NCBI GenBank assembly: GCA_029876055.1
Contig: CM056876.1
Span: 1,302,001-1,366,000 of the forward strand
From: Madurella fahalii
Taxonomy: Eukaryota > Ascomycota > Sordariomycetes > Sordariales
Length of the DNA stretch: 64,000 nt
Reading direction: 5' to 3'
Part shown: positions 10,983-22,091 of the stretch, piece after piece
Layout: every line of letters starts with the position of its first letter
Numbering within the stretch: the first letter of the stretch is position 1
Made by a program: the position numbers and the translations under genes
Notes under the pieces: model-generated
Seen by the model: the letters and a program-made list of their open reading frames with translations, nothing else
Told to the model about the DNA's origin: nothing
Databases searched by the model: none

Positions 10983-13900
10983 CTAGTCCTCGTCTTCCGA
11001 GTCCGACTCCCCCTCAGGCACAAGCGCCCTATACCTGCGGCTCGCCAGATCCTCCTCCAGCCCACCCTCACTCTCAGGGTCGATATACCCCTCCCCACCA
11101 AACAACGACAGCGCCACCGGCAAGAATACCAACGCATGCGTCGCCGCAAACACCACCAGCGCAACCCACACCCTAAAATAATAAATCTCAAAGATCTTGC
11201 TCTTCGTAAAGGCCAACACCGTCACTCCAACAACCTTGGTCACCGTGATGCCCGAGAACACACTGCCACCCACGTTCGCCAGCGCGGTCCACGCCCTCGC
11301 GTCCCTCCCGCGGAACCGGTTCTTAGCCCTCTCCATGAACGTGCGCGAGGGGAACATGAACGCGCGGGCAATGTGCGCGCAAAACTCGACGGCGATGCCG
11401 ACGCAGATGATGAGGTTGACGAGCGACACGGCGTTGAGGCTCACGCCCATGACCGCCATGGCGCCGACGATGTCCACCACCGCCATGACGACCGTCACCG
11501 TCACCACCGCGGCCGTCAGCACCGAGCCAAGCAGCGCCGCGGACACGACAAACACGATCCCCACGGCCGAGCCCAGCAGCGCGGCCGTCAGCGAGACGAT
11601 GCTTGCGTATTGGTCGAAGAAGATGTAGAACAAGCTGTAGGGGAAGACATCCAGCCCGGTACTCTTGCTGACATCGTTTGCGATGCGGCGGGCCGAGGCG
11701 TATGCCTTGATGAAGTCTTCCTGGCTGCGGAGCGGCCGATGGCTGGTGCGGAAGTGGCTCGCCAGGATGGTGTCGCGTTCCGAGTCGACGATGACGGCAG
11801 AGCCGTACGATGCCTGTCCGGCCAGCGGACAGTCCTCATTGGTAGGCGACGTGAGAAATTTCTTGAGGTAGTGGACAAACTCGTCCCCCTCGGGCATGCC
11901 GGCTAGCGTGATGTTCCATGGCGGGTCACGTCTCGCGAAGCAGGGCCTGCGTCCCTCCACGCAGCACTTCTCGTTCTCGGGGTTCAGCCACTGGAAGAAG
12001 TCGTCCATCCATCCGGCCGTCGGAGAGGAAATGTACGAAACATCATCCCGCTTTCGCTCCTGCTCGAGGATGTTGGTGAGGGATAGCTGCTCGCAAGTCG
12101 TGAAGCGGGAGCAGATCTTCTGTTGCTGCTCCCTCCGCGTCGCGTTGAATTCACGCGTGACAAAGTACACAGGTGGCCCCGCATCAAAGTAGTCGTAGAG
12201 ATCGTTGAAGTATGGGATTAGGTAGGAGTCGTCGGGAATAGCGACGCGCTGGTCTAGGCCGAGCTCGACCTCGGGTAACAGCGCCACGGCAGCTGCGAAG
12301 ACGCCAAGGAAGAGCGCAATGATGGCCGCTTTGGTCTTCTTCCCCAAAAGTCTCGGAGCATAAGTCTTGCGGATAAACTGCTGCAGGAGGCTTTCCGTGG
12401 GCGTTTCGTAGTACCGCGCGCCGTTTCCGCTGTTACCGTTCAGGCGTATCCTAGCTGACTTGACCTGGACACACGGAAAGCAGTCTGCCCGAGAGTCTTC
12501 GACTCTGATCTGATTGAGCGTGAGAACCGAGACGAACATGGTGACTTGGAGGATCGCGTTGATGAACACGGCCCCGGCAGCGTAGATGGCGAAGTTCCGG
12601 ACCGCAGGCATGCCAACGAACGCGCCTAGCGCAAAGCAAATGGTCTCGGTGATGGCTGAGAAAAGAATGGATGGCCCCATCCGTCCGAGCGCTCTGGATA
12701 TCCTAACCTCGACCATATCGTCGGGATGGCTGATGTTTACCCGCTCAAATTCGTGTACGATCAAGAAGATGTTGTCTACACCAACAGCCAAGACGATAAA
12801 GGGAATGACGTCGACGATGATGAGCGTAGCCTTCAGGCCCGCCCAGGAAAACAGACCGATGGATGCTGTGATGGACATCAACACGATAACAATGCCCACT
12901 ACGCCCAGGGTGAACTTGGACTCGACCAGCGAAATGGCCGGGTTGCGTAGGAAGTCCCGGAACGATAGCGTGGTAGAGCCCAACGCAATCGATGCGTAGA
13001 GAAACATGATGATGTAGCTGATGACGATGATCTTGGCGTCGGTATTGGTGGACTTGTTGAGCTCCTGCTCCAGGCTGATCTCGGTGGAGAAGGAAAGCCT
13101 GAGATTGCGTTGTTTTGCTTCGTCCTGGAGTGACAGCAGCCGGTTCTTGAGAGCCTCTTCCCAGTCCATAGCACGGTCGGCCTCGGGGGATCCCTCTGGG
13201 TAGTTGTTCAAGACCCACGTAACTGTCATGGCGGTCGCGTCGGCGGGGTCGCCAGATTCCGGGTAGCCACCAAGGATCATATTGGGCTCCAAGGGCTGGC
13301 CGTATTCCGGACGGCAATCGACCGGCGTGTTCGCACATTCCCGCAGCTTGTCCTTCCAGCCGTCTCGGTCAACCATATCCGGGTCGTCTTGAAAGTACGA
13401 CGAGACTGACTGGACAACGCAAGCGTCGCCGGTCGGCTTGAGACAAAGATCCTGGAGCGTGCTGCCAAATTTGCTCCCTCGAAGTTGCCGAACATTCTTT
13501 TCCACCCCCATCCACCAGATGAGGGTATCGTAGGTCAACACCGGGCCGGTTGCCGAAGCGTTAAGATCATTCACCAGGAAGATCTTCTCGGTTCGGTAAA
13601 AGGGCCCAAAGTTGGAGTCAAAGAAGGCTTTCTCCTGGGCCGCCGGCGACGTCGGGCTCACCCATAAGCGGGCCGGGTCTTTTTCAATCTCGAAGTGGAA
13701 CCAGCCGGCACTCAACACGAGGACTACGAGGAAGCTGGTCACAATGGTGAGGGCCGGGAACCTCGCAGCCATATGCCCGAGACGCGCAAACGCGGCGTCG
13801 CACCAAGTGTTAATGATGTATGTGTTCTGCGGGCGATCGAACATGGCGCCGTTCTCGGTGAGGTCGCCTTCGTCCTCGTCATCACTAGGGGTGGCGTCTG

Positions 13901-14813
13901 CGAGCAGCCTCAGCCTCTCACTCCTGCGCTTGGCGTGCCTCCTCCACGCGATGTGGCCCACCACTGCGGCCGCTGATAATAGCAACAGCATGCAGTACGT
14001 CAGGATCGAAGCGAACGACAGACACGGTAGCGTGCCGACATGGCACGATCCCGCCTCTTCGACATCCGGCAGTTGCGGGCAAACCTCGGGGCAATCGATG
14101 CAAGCGCAGCGGAAGTTGGGATCCTCGTCGTTGCATTTCTTGGGCGTCATCGGAAGTGGCTTCATGCTGGGTTCGGAGTAGCTGGTAGGGAAGTTCATCT
14201 GGAACGGCGAGCCTCCAAGACGCTTCTTGCCGAGAAACTCGAGTAGGGAGGTGTAATTCTTCGCGCCACCACCAATCAAGTCCATCGCCCTCGAATTTGT
14301 CGGGCCGAATTTGACGTCCTTGCAGCTGTTGTAGAAACCTTCCCCATATTCTGCTGATATCAACTGGTCCAACTCGGTCACCATCTTTTTACCGTTCTTT
14401 TCGGCTGTCTCGGTCACGTTGATGAACAAGGACTGGTCCGGAGAGCAGGTGAAGGTACAGAACATGTTGAAAAAGTTGTCTTTGCACGCAGGGCATGACG
14501 ATATTATCTGGTTGGCCGTCTGTAGATTTGATTTGAGTGCGTCGACCTGTTCGGCATCGCAGCACACACGGCCCTCGCTCCATTTCGGGCCACAGAGATC
14601 TATCAGCTGCTTCCGCAGCTTATCGTCGGGTTCTTCGGCGAGCCCATTGTCGACACAGGGTAATTTGGGGCTGAAGATGTTTCTGGATCCGCAATGGGAG
14701 CGAATCGCGCATCGTCCGGCCTCGTGCTTGGGCGTGTAAACGTCGGCAGCGGCGGTTGTGAGCGTTGTCAGCAGGAGCCCGCTCGATGCGAAGAGCTCCG
14801 CCAACTTGGTCAT
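10983..14813 (-). CDS. NCR1: NPC1-like sterol transporter
   Basis: Vacuolar/lysosomal membrane protein of the Niemann-Pick C1 family, which moves sterols (and affects sphingolipids) across the limiting membrane. A single exon encodes 1276 residues from ATG 14813. That start gives a cleavable signal peptide (LLLTTLTTAAADVYTP) directly before the Cys-rich luminal NPC1 N-terminal domain (CAIRSHCGSR, SCPACKDNFFNMFCTFTCS). A first transmembrane helix near ASILTYCMLLLLSAAAVVG follows. The sterol-sensing domain lies at roughly residues 595-770 (YIIMFLYASIALG, VDNIFLIVHEFERV), and the final RND-type helix bundle contains IICVGIAVEFCAHI. The annotated C-terminus is acidic (ESDSEDED, TAG). The frame is open for 58 codons upstream but only with non-signal sequence. 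The same frame also stays open beyond the stop (see findings). Confidence 0.95.
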   Translation of the reverse strand: MTKLAELFASSGLLLTTLTTAAADVYTPKHEAGRCAIRSHCGSRNIFSPKLPCVDNGLAEEPDDKLRKQLIDLCGPKWSEGRVCCDAEQVDALKSNLQTANQIISSCPACKDNFFNMFCTFTCSPDQSLFINVTETAEKNGKKMVTELDQLISAEYGEGFYNSCKDVKFGPTNSRAMDLIGGGAKNYTSLLEFLGKKRLGGSPFQMNFPTSYSEPSMKPLPMTPKKCNDEDPNFRCACIDCPEVCPQLPDVEEAGSCHVGTLPCLSFASILTYCMLLLLSAAAVVGHIAWRRHAKRRSERLRLLADATPSDDEDEGDLTENGAMFDRPQNTYIINTWCDAAFARLGHMAARFPALTIVTSFLVVLVLSAGWFHFEIEKDPARLWVSPTSPAAQEKAFFDSNFGPFYRTEKIFLVNDLNASATGPVLTYDTLIWWMGVEKNVRQLRGSKFGSTLQDLCLKPTGDACVVQSVSSYFQDDPDMVDRDGWKDKLRECANTPVDCRPEYGQPLEPNMILGGYPESGDPADATAMTVTWVLNNYPEGSPEADRAMDWEEALKNRLLSLQDEAKQRNLRLSFSTEISLEQELNKSTNTDAKIIVISYIIMFLYASIALGSTTLSFRDFLRNPAISLVESKFTLGVVGIVIVLMSITASIGLFSWAGLKATLIIVDVIPFIVLAVGVDNIFLIVHEFERVNISHPDDMVEVRISRALGRMGPSILFSAITETICFALGAFVGMPAVRNFAIYAAGAVFINAILQVTMFVSVLTLNQIRVEDSRADCFPCVQVKSARIRLNGNSGNGARYYETPTESLLQQFIRKTYAPRLLGKKTKAAIIALFLGVFAAAVALLPEVELGLDQRVAIPDDSYLIPYFNDLYDYFDAGPPVYFVTREFNATRREQQQKICSRFTTCEQLSLTNILEQERKRDDVSYISSPTAGWMDDFFQWLNPENEKCCVEGRRPCFARRDPPWNITLAGMPEGDEFVHYLKKFLTSPTNEDCPLAGQASYGSAVIVDSERDTILASHFRTSHRPLRSQEDFIKAYASARRIANDVSKSTGLDVFPYSLFYIFFDQYASIVSLTAALLGSAVGIVFVVSAALLGSVLTAAVVTVTVVMAVVDIVGAMAVMGVSLNAVSLVNLIICVGIAVEFCAHIARAFMFPSRTFMERAKNRFRGRDARAWTALANVGGSVFSGITVTKVVGVTVLAFTKSKIFEIYYFRVWVALVVFAATHALVFLPVALSLFGGEGYIDPESEGGLEEDLASRRYRALVPEGESDSEDED

Positions 14814-15397
14814 CGTCGGGAATTCAGCCGCGCAGCGGCGTGCGACCGACGGATTAATTCGAACTGTTGATGCAGAAGGTAGGCGATGATGGCTGGTGAT
14901 ATCTCTTGACGTTTGTGACAAAGGTAGGCGTCTCCGGCGGCGATGGTTTGGCGACACGATTGATGTTGGGAGCGGGAAAGAGCTCATTCCCAGACAGCCC
15001 AGGCCAGAGCGGTCATGGTGCCGTCATGCGTCATGTGTAAGCAGGAGCAGGCGCTGATTGGCTACCTCTGTCCGGGGCAGTTACCAAGGTTGCGTCTGTT
15101 CCTGGAGGACCCGTCGGGTGGCTGGGGTTGCACCTACGATCCCTGTCACAGTCTCGGCGCCATCCGGCTTCGACACACCGACGTTGGAAAAGACGTTGGA
15201 AGGACATCGGTGAGCGAACTCAGCTTTATCTCGTAAAGTAACTCTAAATGGATCCCAGACGGACTGTGACATGCAAACATCATCCAAACACAACGGGTAT
15301 CTTGCAGTCCAAAGCCCATCAAGCCTCTAACTCCTCAGCAGCTCGGAATCCAAGATGGCCCACCTGATCTTCCGAGAGGGCCAACTACCAACAAGGC
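14814..15397. other. Intergenic, NCR1 promoter side
   Basis: Between the NCR1 start and the Cue2-like gene stop, both on the minus strand. It holds the presumed NCR1 promoter and leader; no other feature was supported. Confidence 0.45.
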
Positions 15398-16769
15398 TCA
15401 TGCCCTCCCAATGACATAAAATTTCCCCGTCAATGTCTCATATTTCCATCCATCATTCTTCAGATACGCGCCAACCGCCTGCCGCAGACGAGAGACTCCC
15501 CCGGCACTGTGCTTCCCAACTCCGGTGACGACGGTGAAGCCGCTCATCTTGGCGGCCGTCTTGCGGTCCTCCCCGAGACTGTTCCACCACGCCCAGACGC
15601 GCTGCCTCGCGATGCGCACCCCGTCGAGGACAAAGACGCCGTGGAGGTCAATGGTGTCATCCGTGCTCTGCCGGGCTACGTGTGCGTCAGCCATTAGCGA
15701 GGCCTGCGCGGCAAACGCGCGCGTCCCCTCCCGCGCTCGCTCCGTGTACACTACGGCGCCTTGTCGGCCGAGAGGACCCATCCGCCGGAGGGCGGCGGCG
15801 GCAGTGTGGAGGTGGGCGGTACTCAGACTGGGGCTTACGGGCGAGGGTGATGCTGCTGCTGATGTTGTAGATGGTAAGGTCGGCGTCAGCGGAAGACGAA
15901 GACGACTTGTTGAGCTCGCGGCACGCGAAGTCGGCGGCCGAACAAAGTCCTTCGCCCCTTCGAGTTCCTCGTTGTCGATTGTGGACGAGACGGCCTTGTA
16001 GTCAATTGCGAGTTTCTTGGGCTTTGCATTTGCCTTCCGAGCGCGGCTGGCCTTTCCTCTAGGGGCTGGTCCCTCTTCATCCGCGCCAACGAAGCCGTCG
16101 ATGCCCTTCGGCAGCGATCCGGAATCCTCAAGATATTGACGGTTGAGCAGCTCATCAAAGGCGCGCTCGAGGTTCCCGTCACTTTGCTTGAGGATGAACC
16201 GAATTGTATGGTCCTTAAATCTTTCTTGGAAGATGAGTTTGAGTTCTTGCACCTTCTGGGTCTCGCTCATGTCGGTCTGACTGGTGAGTCTAGAGTTGTC
16301 GGATTGGTCCGAGAAGTCGGATGCTGTGGTAGCATATTCGCCCACCGAGTCCCCGGAGACGCCATTGCCGCTGGTTGTTGTTGTTTCGTCAATGCGCAAC
16401 CCTTCAAGCTCAGTTAGACAACCCAAGCCCGACGGGTCAAAGCCTGTGGCAGCTTCCGCCCGGGCCGGCTCAGCCAGTTGGCTCAAGACACCCCTGATCT
16501 CGTTGTACTCGTTGACCAGATCTCGCTCATCCGCGATCAGGATGATAAGCGACTCATCCAAGACGGATCCAAATTCCTCCTAGGAACGACTGCGTTAATA
16601 AAGATCTGTATTTCACTACTATGTTACAGGGGGAGCGAGTGACCAAGCACGCTATGGCACTCAACCATGAACTGTTGTTGAAAAAGAAGGGATAACCAAC
16701 AATCAGCTTCTTTCGGTTCTGCTCAGCGCCGTCTCCGCTACCGCCGGCGGAGCACTCGGCGGCGCTCAT
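15398..16769 (-). CDS. CUE and Smr domain protein (Cue2-like)
   Basis: Related to yeast Cue2, whose Smr domain cleaves mRNA at stalled, collided ribosomes in no-go decay. The main exon (15398-16579) encodes a CUE ubiquitin-binding domain (about residues 128-172, KVQELKLIFQERF...NLERAFDELL). A basic low-complexity linker follows, then the C-terminal Smr domain (about 330-415) with its hallmark DLHG at residue 334 and the later TGVGKHSAGG loop. A first exon 16701-16769 (MSAAECSAGG...NRKKLI) joins in phase 0 through donor GTTGGT and acceptor CCTAG (intron 16580-16700). The donor is non-ideal, so the N-terminus is the weak point, though KLIEEFGSVLDESL reads naturally across the junction. Total about 416 residues. 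Endonuclease activity is inferred from family membership. Confidence 0.82.
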
Positions 16770-18160
16770 CCCCGCGCCGCTCTTTTGTGCTTGAAGAGAA
16801 AAATCGATACACGACTAGGAACGCTGTACCATATGTCGCTGTTCAAATACATGGTTTTCGCAGATGAAAGAACATGGTGAGAATAGTCTGAGTTGAGTGT
16901 TTTCGGTTTGAAGATGACGAGGGAGCCCACCCTATTTTATTGATCAAAACTGGAGACCCAAGCAGGTGTAACGCACGGACCATTACCGCCCAATCTCTAG
17001 TAGTTTCTCAGTACAGTAATTCAGGCGCCGACAAACAATGCAAGCCACGGCATGCTGCATCACGCGTTTGCCGTTGTGTGCCTGTATCCGGCGGTGTGCT
17101 AGGATTATATACGGAGTACTGCGTCGGGACAAGCATATGGAGGACTGGCAAGCTCAAATGATACCCCGCCAACGGTGCTGCTCTGGATCATCTGTTACAC
17201 AGACATTGTTCCCTGGGCGCATTTGGGGTCTAACCGCCTGACCTGTAATACAGTAATTATACGCTTCGTAGTGCTGTACATTACATGCCCAATTCGAGAT
17301 ACCTGGCCAGACATCAGCAGGATCACGAAGCGAAGTCATCTCAGACGCATTCACGTTGCTTTCACGGGCCAAATTTAAGATTAGGATGTCAGTCAGACGA
17401 TGGGATACCAAATCTGCACCAAATTGCACCCAGTTCATTTGACTCTAGACGACAATGCCATGGCAATGAACCGTTGTCAGGGTGCATCAAGCTAACCATC
17501 TTGTCATGCCTTTGTTAACAAATAAGGTATGTACACACATACCCGGCTTGGGCCATCACAGGCGCTGAATTGCCGTCAAATGCGTCTCTCAAACAACGAC
17601 CCATGCTGCCTCGGCTCTCCGCACGAGTCAACAACGCAACACGAGGCTGGGACAGGGCAGGCCAATAGTGACAAGGGACGCGTTGACAGTCAATGTCAAT
17701 CGGTGGTTTGTAAGATCCGAAACTTCGGACGCCCCACGGACCCGACAGGGGTCGCAAGGAAATCAGCTTTCCTGCCTTGTTCCATATTAGCAGTGGAACT
17801 TGCTGCTCTCACTGCGCGTCCCCGGCAAATGTGGCCTTCCACAGCATATCAGGGCGTGATTTTACAGACCGGAATCGCGTGTTAAAGTAGTTGCATGCAC
17901 ATGCCCGCTGTCTCTCGACCCAGTCACCATCAGCAACGGCTTGCCAAGAACGAACGGGGGTCGCTATGCCGCAACCCCGGAAATTCATCAACGGGCCTGA
18001 GCCGTTGAGAGGGTACGTCAAGACCGCTAAATAGCCTGCACAGCAGCAAACCCAGAAGAGTGTAATTCTAAAAGGATGGTAGCCCGGATATCCCTTACCG
18101 CAATGAGAGAAAGAAGAACCCGGCCCTCAGGGGGCTTGTCCTCGTTGCCGCAGCATATCT
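16770..18160. other. Divergent promoter region
   Basis: About 1.4 kb between the Cue2-like gene (-) and the amidase gene (+). It should contain both promoters and, at its right edge, the amidase 5' leader exon. The open frames across it show no domain. No RNA gene was seen. Confidence 0.4.
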
Positions 18161-18218
18161 GTAAGTATGCCACCCGTAGCAACGGACACGCTTCTAGTGT
18201 GCTGATGGGTGATTACAG
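18161..18218 (+). other. Probable 5' UTR intron of the amidase gene
   Basis: GTAAGT donor at 18161 and GATTACAG acceptor ending 18218 (58 bases), with the next ATG starting two bases after the junction. Its length is not a multiple of three, so it cannot sit inside a frame begun at the upstream ATG 18076. It does fit a leader intron. Confidence 0.6.
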
Positions 18219-18219
18219 C

Positions 18220-19899
18220 ATGGAGTGGTTCCGTTTCATACGAGAAGCAATCTGGTACAACACTGGGTTTGCCTCGTTGAGAAATATCATTGCGTACATC
18301 CAGGAATACGAGCCCTGGTTTGAACCACAGGTCGTTCCTCTCCCCAAGGTCCCTGGCGGTCTTGAAGACGATGAGGTCCTGGTGGCAACAGCAGAGGAAG
18401 AAGAAAAACCAGACCCGGCTGTCGCCTATCCTGAAGCCAAGTATTATTCGGTGGCCGACTACCGCAAGCTGTTTCTCTCTGGCGCGCTGACGCCAACTGA
18501 CGTCGCCGAGGCCCTGCTCCCCCTGATCCGGCGCGATATTCCCAACCCCACGGAGCACTCGGTTGCCTGGTTCGAGACGCAAGCCGACAGGGTGCTAGCC
18601 GCAGCACGCGAGTCCACGAAGCGGTACAAAGAAGGCCGGTCCCTTGGACCCCTGGACGGCGTCCCCACGGCAGTCAAGGATGAGTACGACATGGACGGCT
18701 ACCGCACCTGTCTCGGTTCGCGCAACACATACGTTTCGCCAGAGGACAAGCACATCACTTCATGGTGTGTCCAGACCCTCGAATCCGCCGGCGCCCTCAT
18801 CCTCGGCAAGCTCTCCATGCACGAGTTCGGCCTCGACACAACGGGCAATAACCCTATCTACGGCACCCCGCGCAATCCGCACAACCGCAACTACTACACG
18901 GGCGGCTCGTCCTCGGGTACTGGATACGCGGTCAGCGCAGGCCTCATCCCCGTCGGCCTAGGAAGCGACGGGGGCGGTTCTATCCGGATCCCGTCCAGCC
19001 TCTGCGGCGTCTTCGGTCTCAAGCCCACCCACGGCCGCCTGTCCTTCCGCCCGGGGCCCAACCACTGCATCACCTGCGCCTGCCTTGGGCCTATCGCAGC
19101 GGACATGGCCTCTCTGTCCGCCCTCTTCCAAGTAGTGTCCACGCCGCACCCGACGTCGCCGTTTCCGCCGTTACGCCTGAAGCCGTCGGCGCAAGACGCC
19201 AAGCTCCTCGGCATCCCGACGGACTGGTTCGCGCGGGCGACGCCCGCGATCCAGACGCTGTGCAACTCGCTCGTCCGCGACCTCGCCGCGCGCCAGGGGT
19301 ACGCGGTGGTGCCCATCACGATCCCGTTCCTGGCCGAGGGCCAGCTCGCGCACGCCCTGACGGTGCTCACCGACGCCGCCACCCTCCTGCCCGACACGGG
19401 CAACCTCACGCCCGCCAACCGCATCCTCCTCGCCCTCGGCCGCGTCACCCCGGCCACCGACTACCTCCTCGCCCAGAAGCTCCGCCGGCTGCTCATGCAG
19501 CATCTCGCCTGGCTGTGGGCCGAGCACCCCGGCATGATCATCGTCACGCCCACCACGGCCTGCGAGGGCCTGCCCATAGGGAACCCCGACGAGCGCGGCG
19601 GGGAGCTGAGGTACGGCGTCAACGATGGGGATAGGACGATGGAGAGCATGGAGTATGTGTGGCTGGCGAATTTCTGCGGCCTGCCCAGCTTGTCGGTCCC
19701 CGCGGGGTTTGTGCCGGGGAAAGGCGGGGATGATGTGCCGGTGGGGTTGATGGCTACGGGGGAGTGGTGTTCGGAGGATCAGTTGTTGAGATTTGGGGCG
19801 GCGTTGGAGGAGGTTGGGGCTGAGCGGAGGAGGCGGCCGAAGGTGTGGGTGGATGTTGTCGAGAGGGCGAAGGCGGTAAAGGTGGGGAGGAGCGAGTAG
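18220..19899 (+). CDS. Amidase-signature family amidohydrolase
   Basis: Amidohydrolase with the Ser-cisSer-Lys triad that hydrolyses an amide; the natural substrate is unknown. The catalytic Lys is in GVPTAVKDEYD (about residue 152), the glycine/serine loop in YYTGGSSSGTGYAVSAG (about 226-242), and the nucleophile segment in LGSDGGGSIRIPSS (about 250-262). At 559 residues it has the usual fungal length, with an N-terminal alpha-helical extension rather than a signal peptide. The start chosen is ATG 18220 just after a leader intron; the same frame is open to ATG 18076, which would add 48 residues if the intron were retained. Close relatives include acetamidase- and GatA-like enzymes, but it is not clearly mitochondrial GatA. 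Confidence 0.88.
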   Translation: MEWFRFIREAIWYNTGFASLRNIIAYIQEYEPWFEPQVVPLPKVPGGLEDDEVLVATAEEEEKPDPAVAYPEAKYYSVADYRKLFLSGALTPTDVAEALLPLIRRDIPNPTEHSVAWFETQADRVLAAARESTKRYKEGRSLGPLDGVPTAVKDEYDMDGYRTCLGSRNTYVSPEDKHITSWCVQTLESAGALILGKLSMHEFGLDTTGNNPIYGTPRNPHNRNYYTGGSSSGTGYAVSAGLIPVGLGSDGGGSIRIPSSLCGVFGLKPTHGRLSFRPGPNHCITCACLGPIAADMASLSALFQVVSTPHPTSPFPPLRLKPSAQDAKLLGIPTDWFARATPAIQTLCNSLVRDLAARQGYAVVPITIPFLAEGQLAHALTVLTDAATLLPDTGNLTPANRILLALGRVTPATDYLLAQKLRRLLMQHLAWLWAEHPGMIIVTPTTACEGLPIGNPDERGGELRYGVNDGDRTMESMEYVWLANFCGLPSLSVPAGFVPGKGGDDVPVGLMATGEWCSEDQLLRFGAALEEVGAERRRRPKVWVDVVERAKAVKVGRSE

Positions 19900-22091
19900 G
19901 GCGCTTGATAGGCGTAGTGTATAGAGGGTAACGATAATGGTAGAGGCGCTTGTACATACGAGGTAGAAGGAGGGGTAGAGTAACGGGCGTTGCCCACCTC
20001 GAAGATACGGAGATCACGCATATAGACCGTTTTGTCAACACGCTAAAGATATGTTCTAGTGTTCGATACCAAGCCATCAACGATTATCTCCTTGATACGT
20101 AGGGCTTGGGATTCTCTAGATGTATGCTATCAGGACCTGTAGATCGATAGATGCATCCTGCAGAGTAAATCAATTAGCCCTGCGGCTAGTTGACACATTT
20201 CGACTGCCCCGGATGTGGTCGTGTTCTTCCTGGTTCCCTCCCTAGCTAGATCCGCGGACCACCTGGAGGACTGAAGGATGTTACTGGAACGAGTCAACGT
20301 CGTCTTTGGTAGCACAGTCGAATGCAAAACGGAAATTTATGCGCTTCAGCGAAGTGCGCCCATCCTATCAGCTCTAGCCCGCCGACATACACGAAAATCG
20401 TTGCCTGACCGCAGTGCAACGCAAGAATAGCTACGGCACAACAGTCCTGCCGAAGTCTGACAGAACCGCTGGGTCCGCTACCGCCTGGAGGAGCTCTCAA
20501 GTGTCGAGCTGCATGTCATGCCCGTGGTGCAACAATACTCGGCGGCAGTGTGCTGGTTGTCTTTGCCATCCACTTTTATTGGTTGCCGGGATGGCGTTAC
20601 CATGCAGAAGGAATCGCCCACACCAGAGCCGGCGCTTGCGAGACAGCCTCTCTGAGTTATCAACGTTGCCAAAATTGTACCGCGTTTATCACGATATGCT
20701 CAAGCAAATGGGGTGTCGATAACTTAGGTATGTTGCGGGTGTCCGAACAGGGTGGATCTCAGGTTCTTGGGAACAGTGGAGCGGCTCCTACCAGACTGGC
20801 GATGGTGTCTGCCGCCGCGGTGAATCCGGGATGTACTGTACTGTACAAGACAACCCCTTCCCTTCACCAGCCGGCAGGCAAGCAGAGCGCATCAATGATC
20901 AATGCGAACCGCGGCGATCAGGCCAGCCCAATCCAAACCTGGCTATGGGCGACCCGGTTTGCTAGTCTCGAGGAGAAACAAACCAGGGCATCATGGAGAT
21001 TCATCCAGCCCATGACGCAGTCAACGCCACTGCAATGGAATTGCAACTTTGCTCGCAGGCTATAACCTCTGGAAGGCTGGCCAGAAACCAGTCGAAGTTC
21101 AAAGTGCTCCAGGATAGCGTCCCTGCGGCGAAACCGGCCGAAGGCCCTAGATAGACTTGCTGGGACTCAGAAAGTCCGAGGTGACAACATCCAACATGAA
21201 TCTGGCAGGTGCCGGACTTGGTCGTCTGAAAATTGGTCGGGTTTCGCACAAAGATGAAAATGTTGGCTCGAAGCGAGCCGGCAGAATCCCAGCACACAAA
21301 ACTTCGGGCCCTGGCTCCAAAGCGCCCCTCCCCTGCTGTCGCATTTGAGGTGGGAAAAGGAGTCGCGACCCTTGGGGTCCTCGGTCGCAATCTGTGGTTG
21401 TTAGCCGCCCAATTGCCAGCCTCTCCAGGCTCCGGCTTCCAAATTCAGCACCTCGGTGGCCCCTGCACGTGACGGGAAGGCCACTAATGCACAAGGAACC
21501 AAGGAGATGCGCCTGATCCCGACCCCGAAGCCCCCCCTGTCGCCCGCCAACGCCCGCCAACGCCCGCTGAATTACTTGCCGTGACCAGACGGGGGAGGAG
21601 AACACACCATCCTTGCAACTCTATGCTTGTGCCCATGCCTACGCCTTACACAGCACCTACGCCATTCTAAGACGTCTTCTATCGCCGTACCTCAGAGCGT
21701 AGAAACCACACGACGGCACTTCAGTGGCCGAGGAGCGTCGCGGCAGCCCGACGCTGGTGAGACATTGCAGCGAAGCGAAACGAAAAGCTCCGGGTCCCCC
21801 CTGTTCATGGCACGGTGAACGAGATCGCCCGCTTTCCCCCGCCGCCGCCGCTCTGCGACCACGCGCACCTCCGACTCCCTGTCCGCGATCGCCGGGCCCT
21901 CTCCGGGCACATCGCTCTTCATTCGCCGGACGCCGTGACACAGCGTCTCTCCGAGCCTGTCAGAGGTGTTCCTGCTGCTCGCCCATGGTTGACCGACGAC
22001 GCACTCCTCCTCGCTCTCGACAAGCTGAAGAAGCACACCCACGGGGTTCGTCTCGGCATCTAGCCTCCCCCGGGGCCCTATAGCATTCTCG
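19900..22091. other. Gene-poor stretch and ZDS1 leader
   Basis: About 2.2 kb. The left part should be the amidase 3' UTR; the right part, with repeated CCCGCCAACG-type units near 21540-21570, should be the promoter and 5' leader of the Zds1-like gene. No gene, RNA or transposon was supported. Confidence 0.4.
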
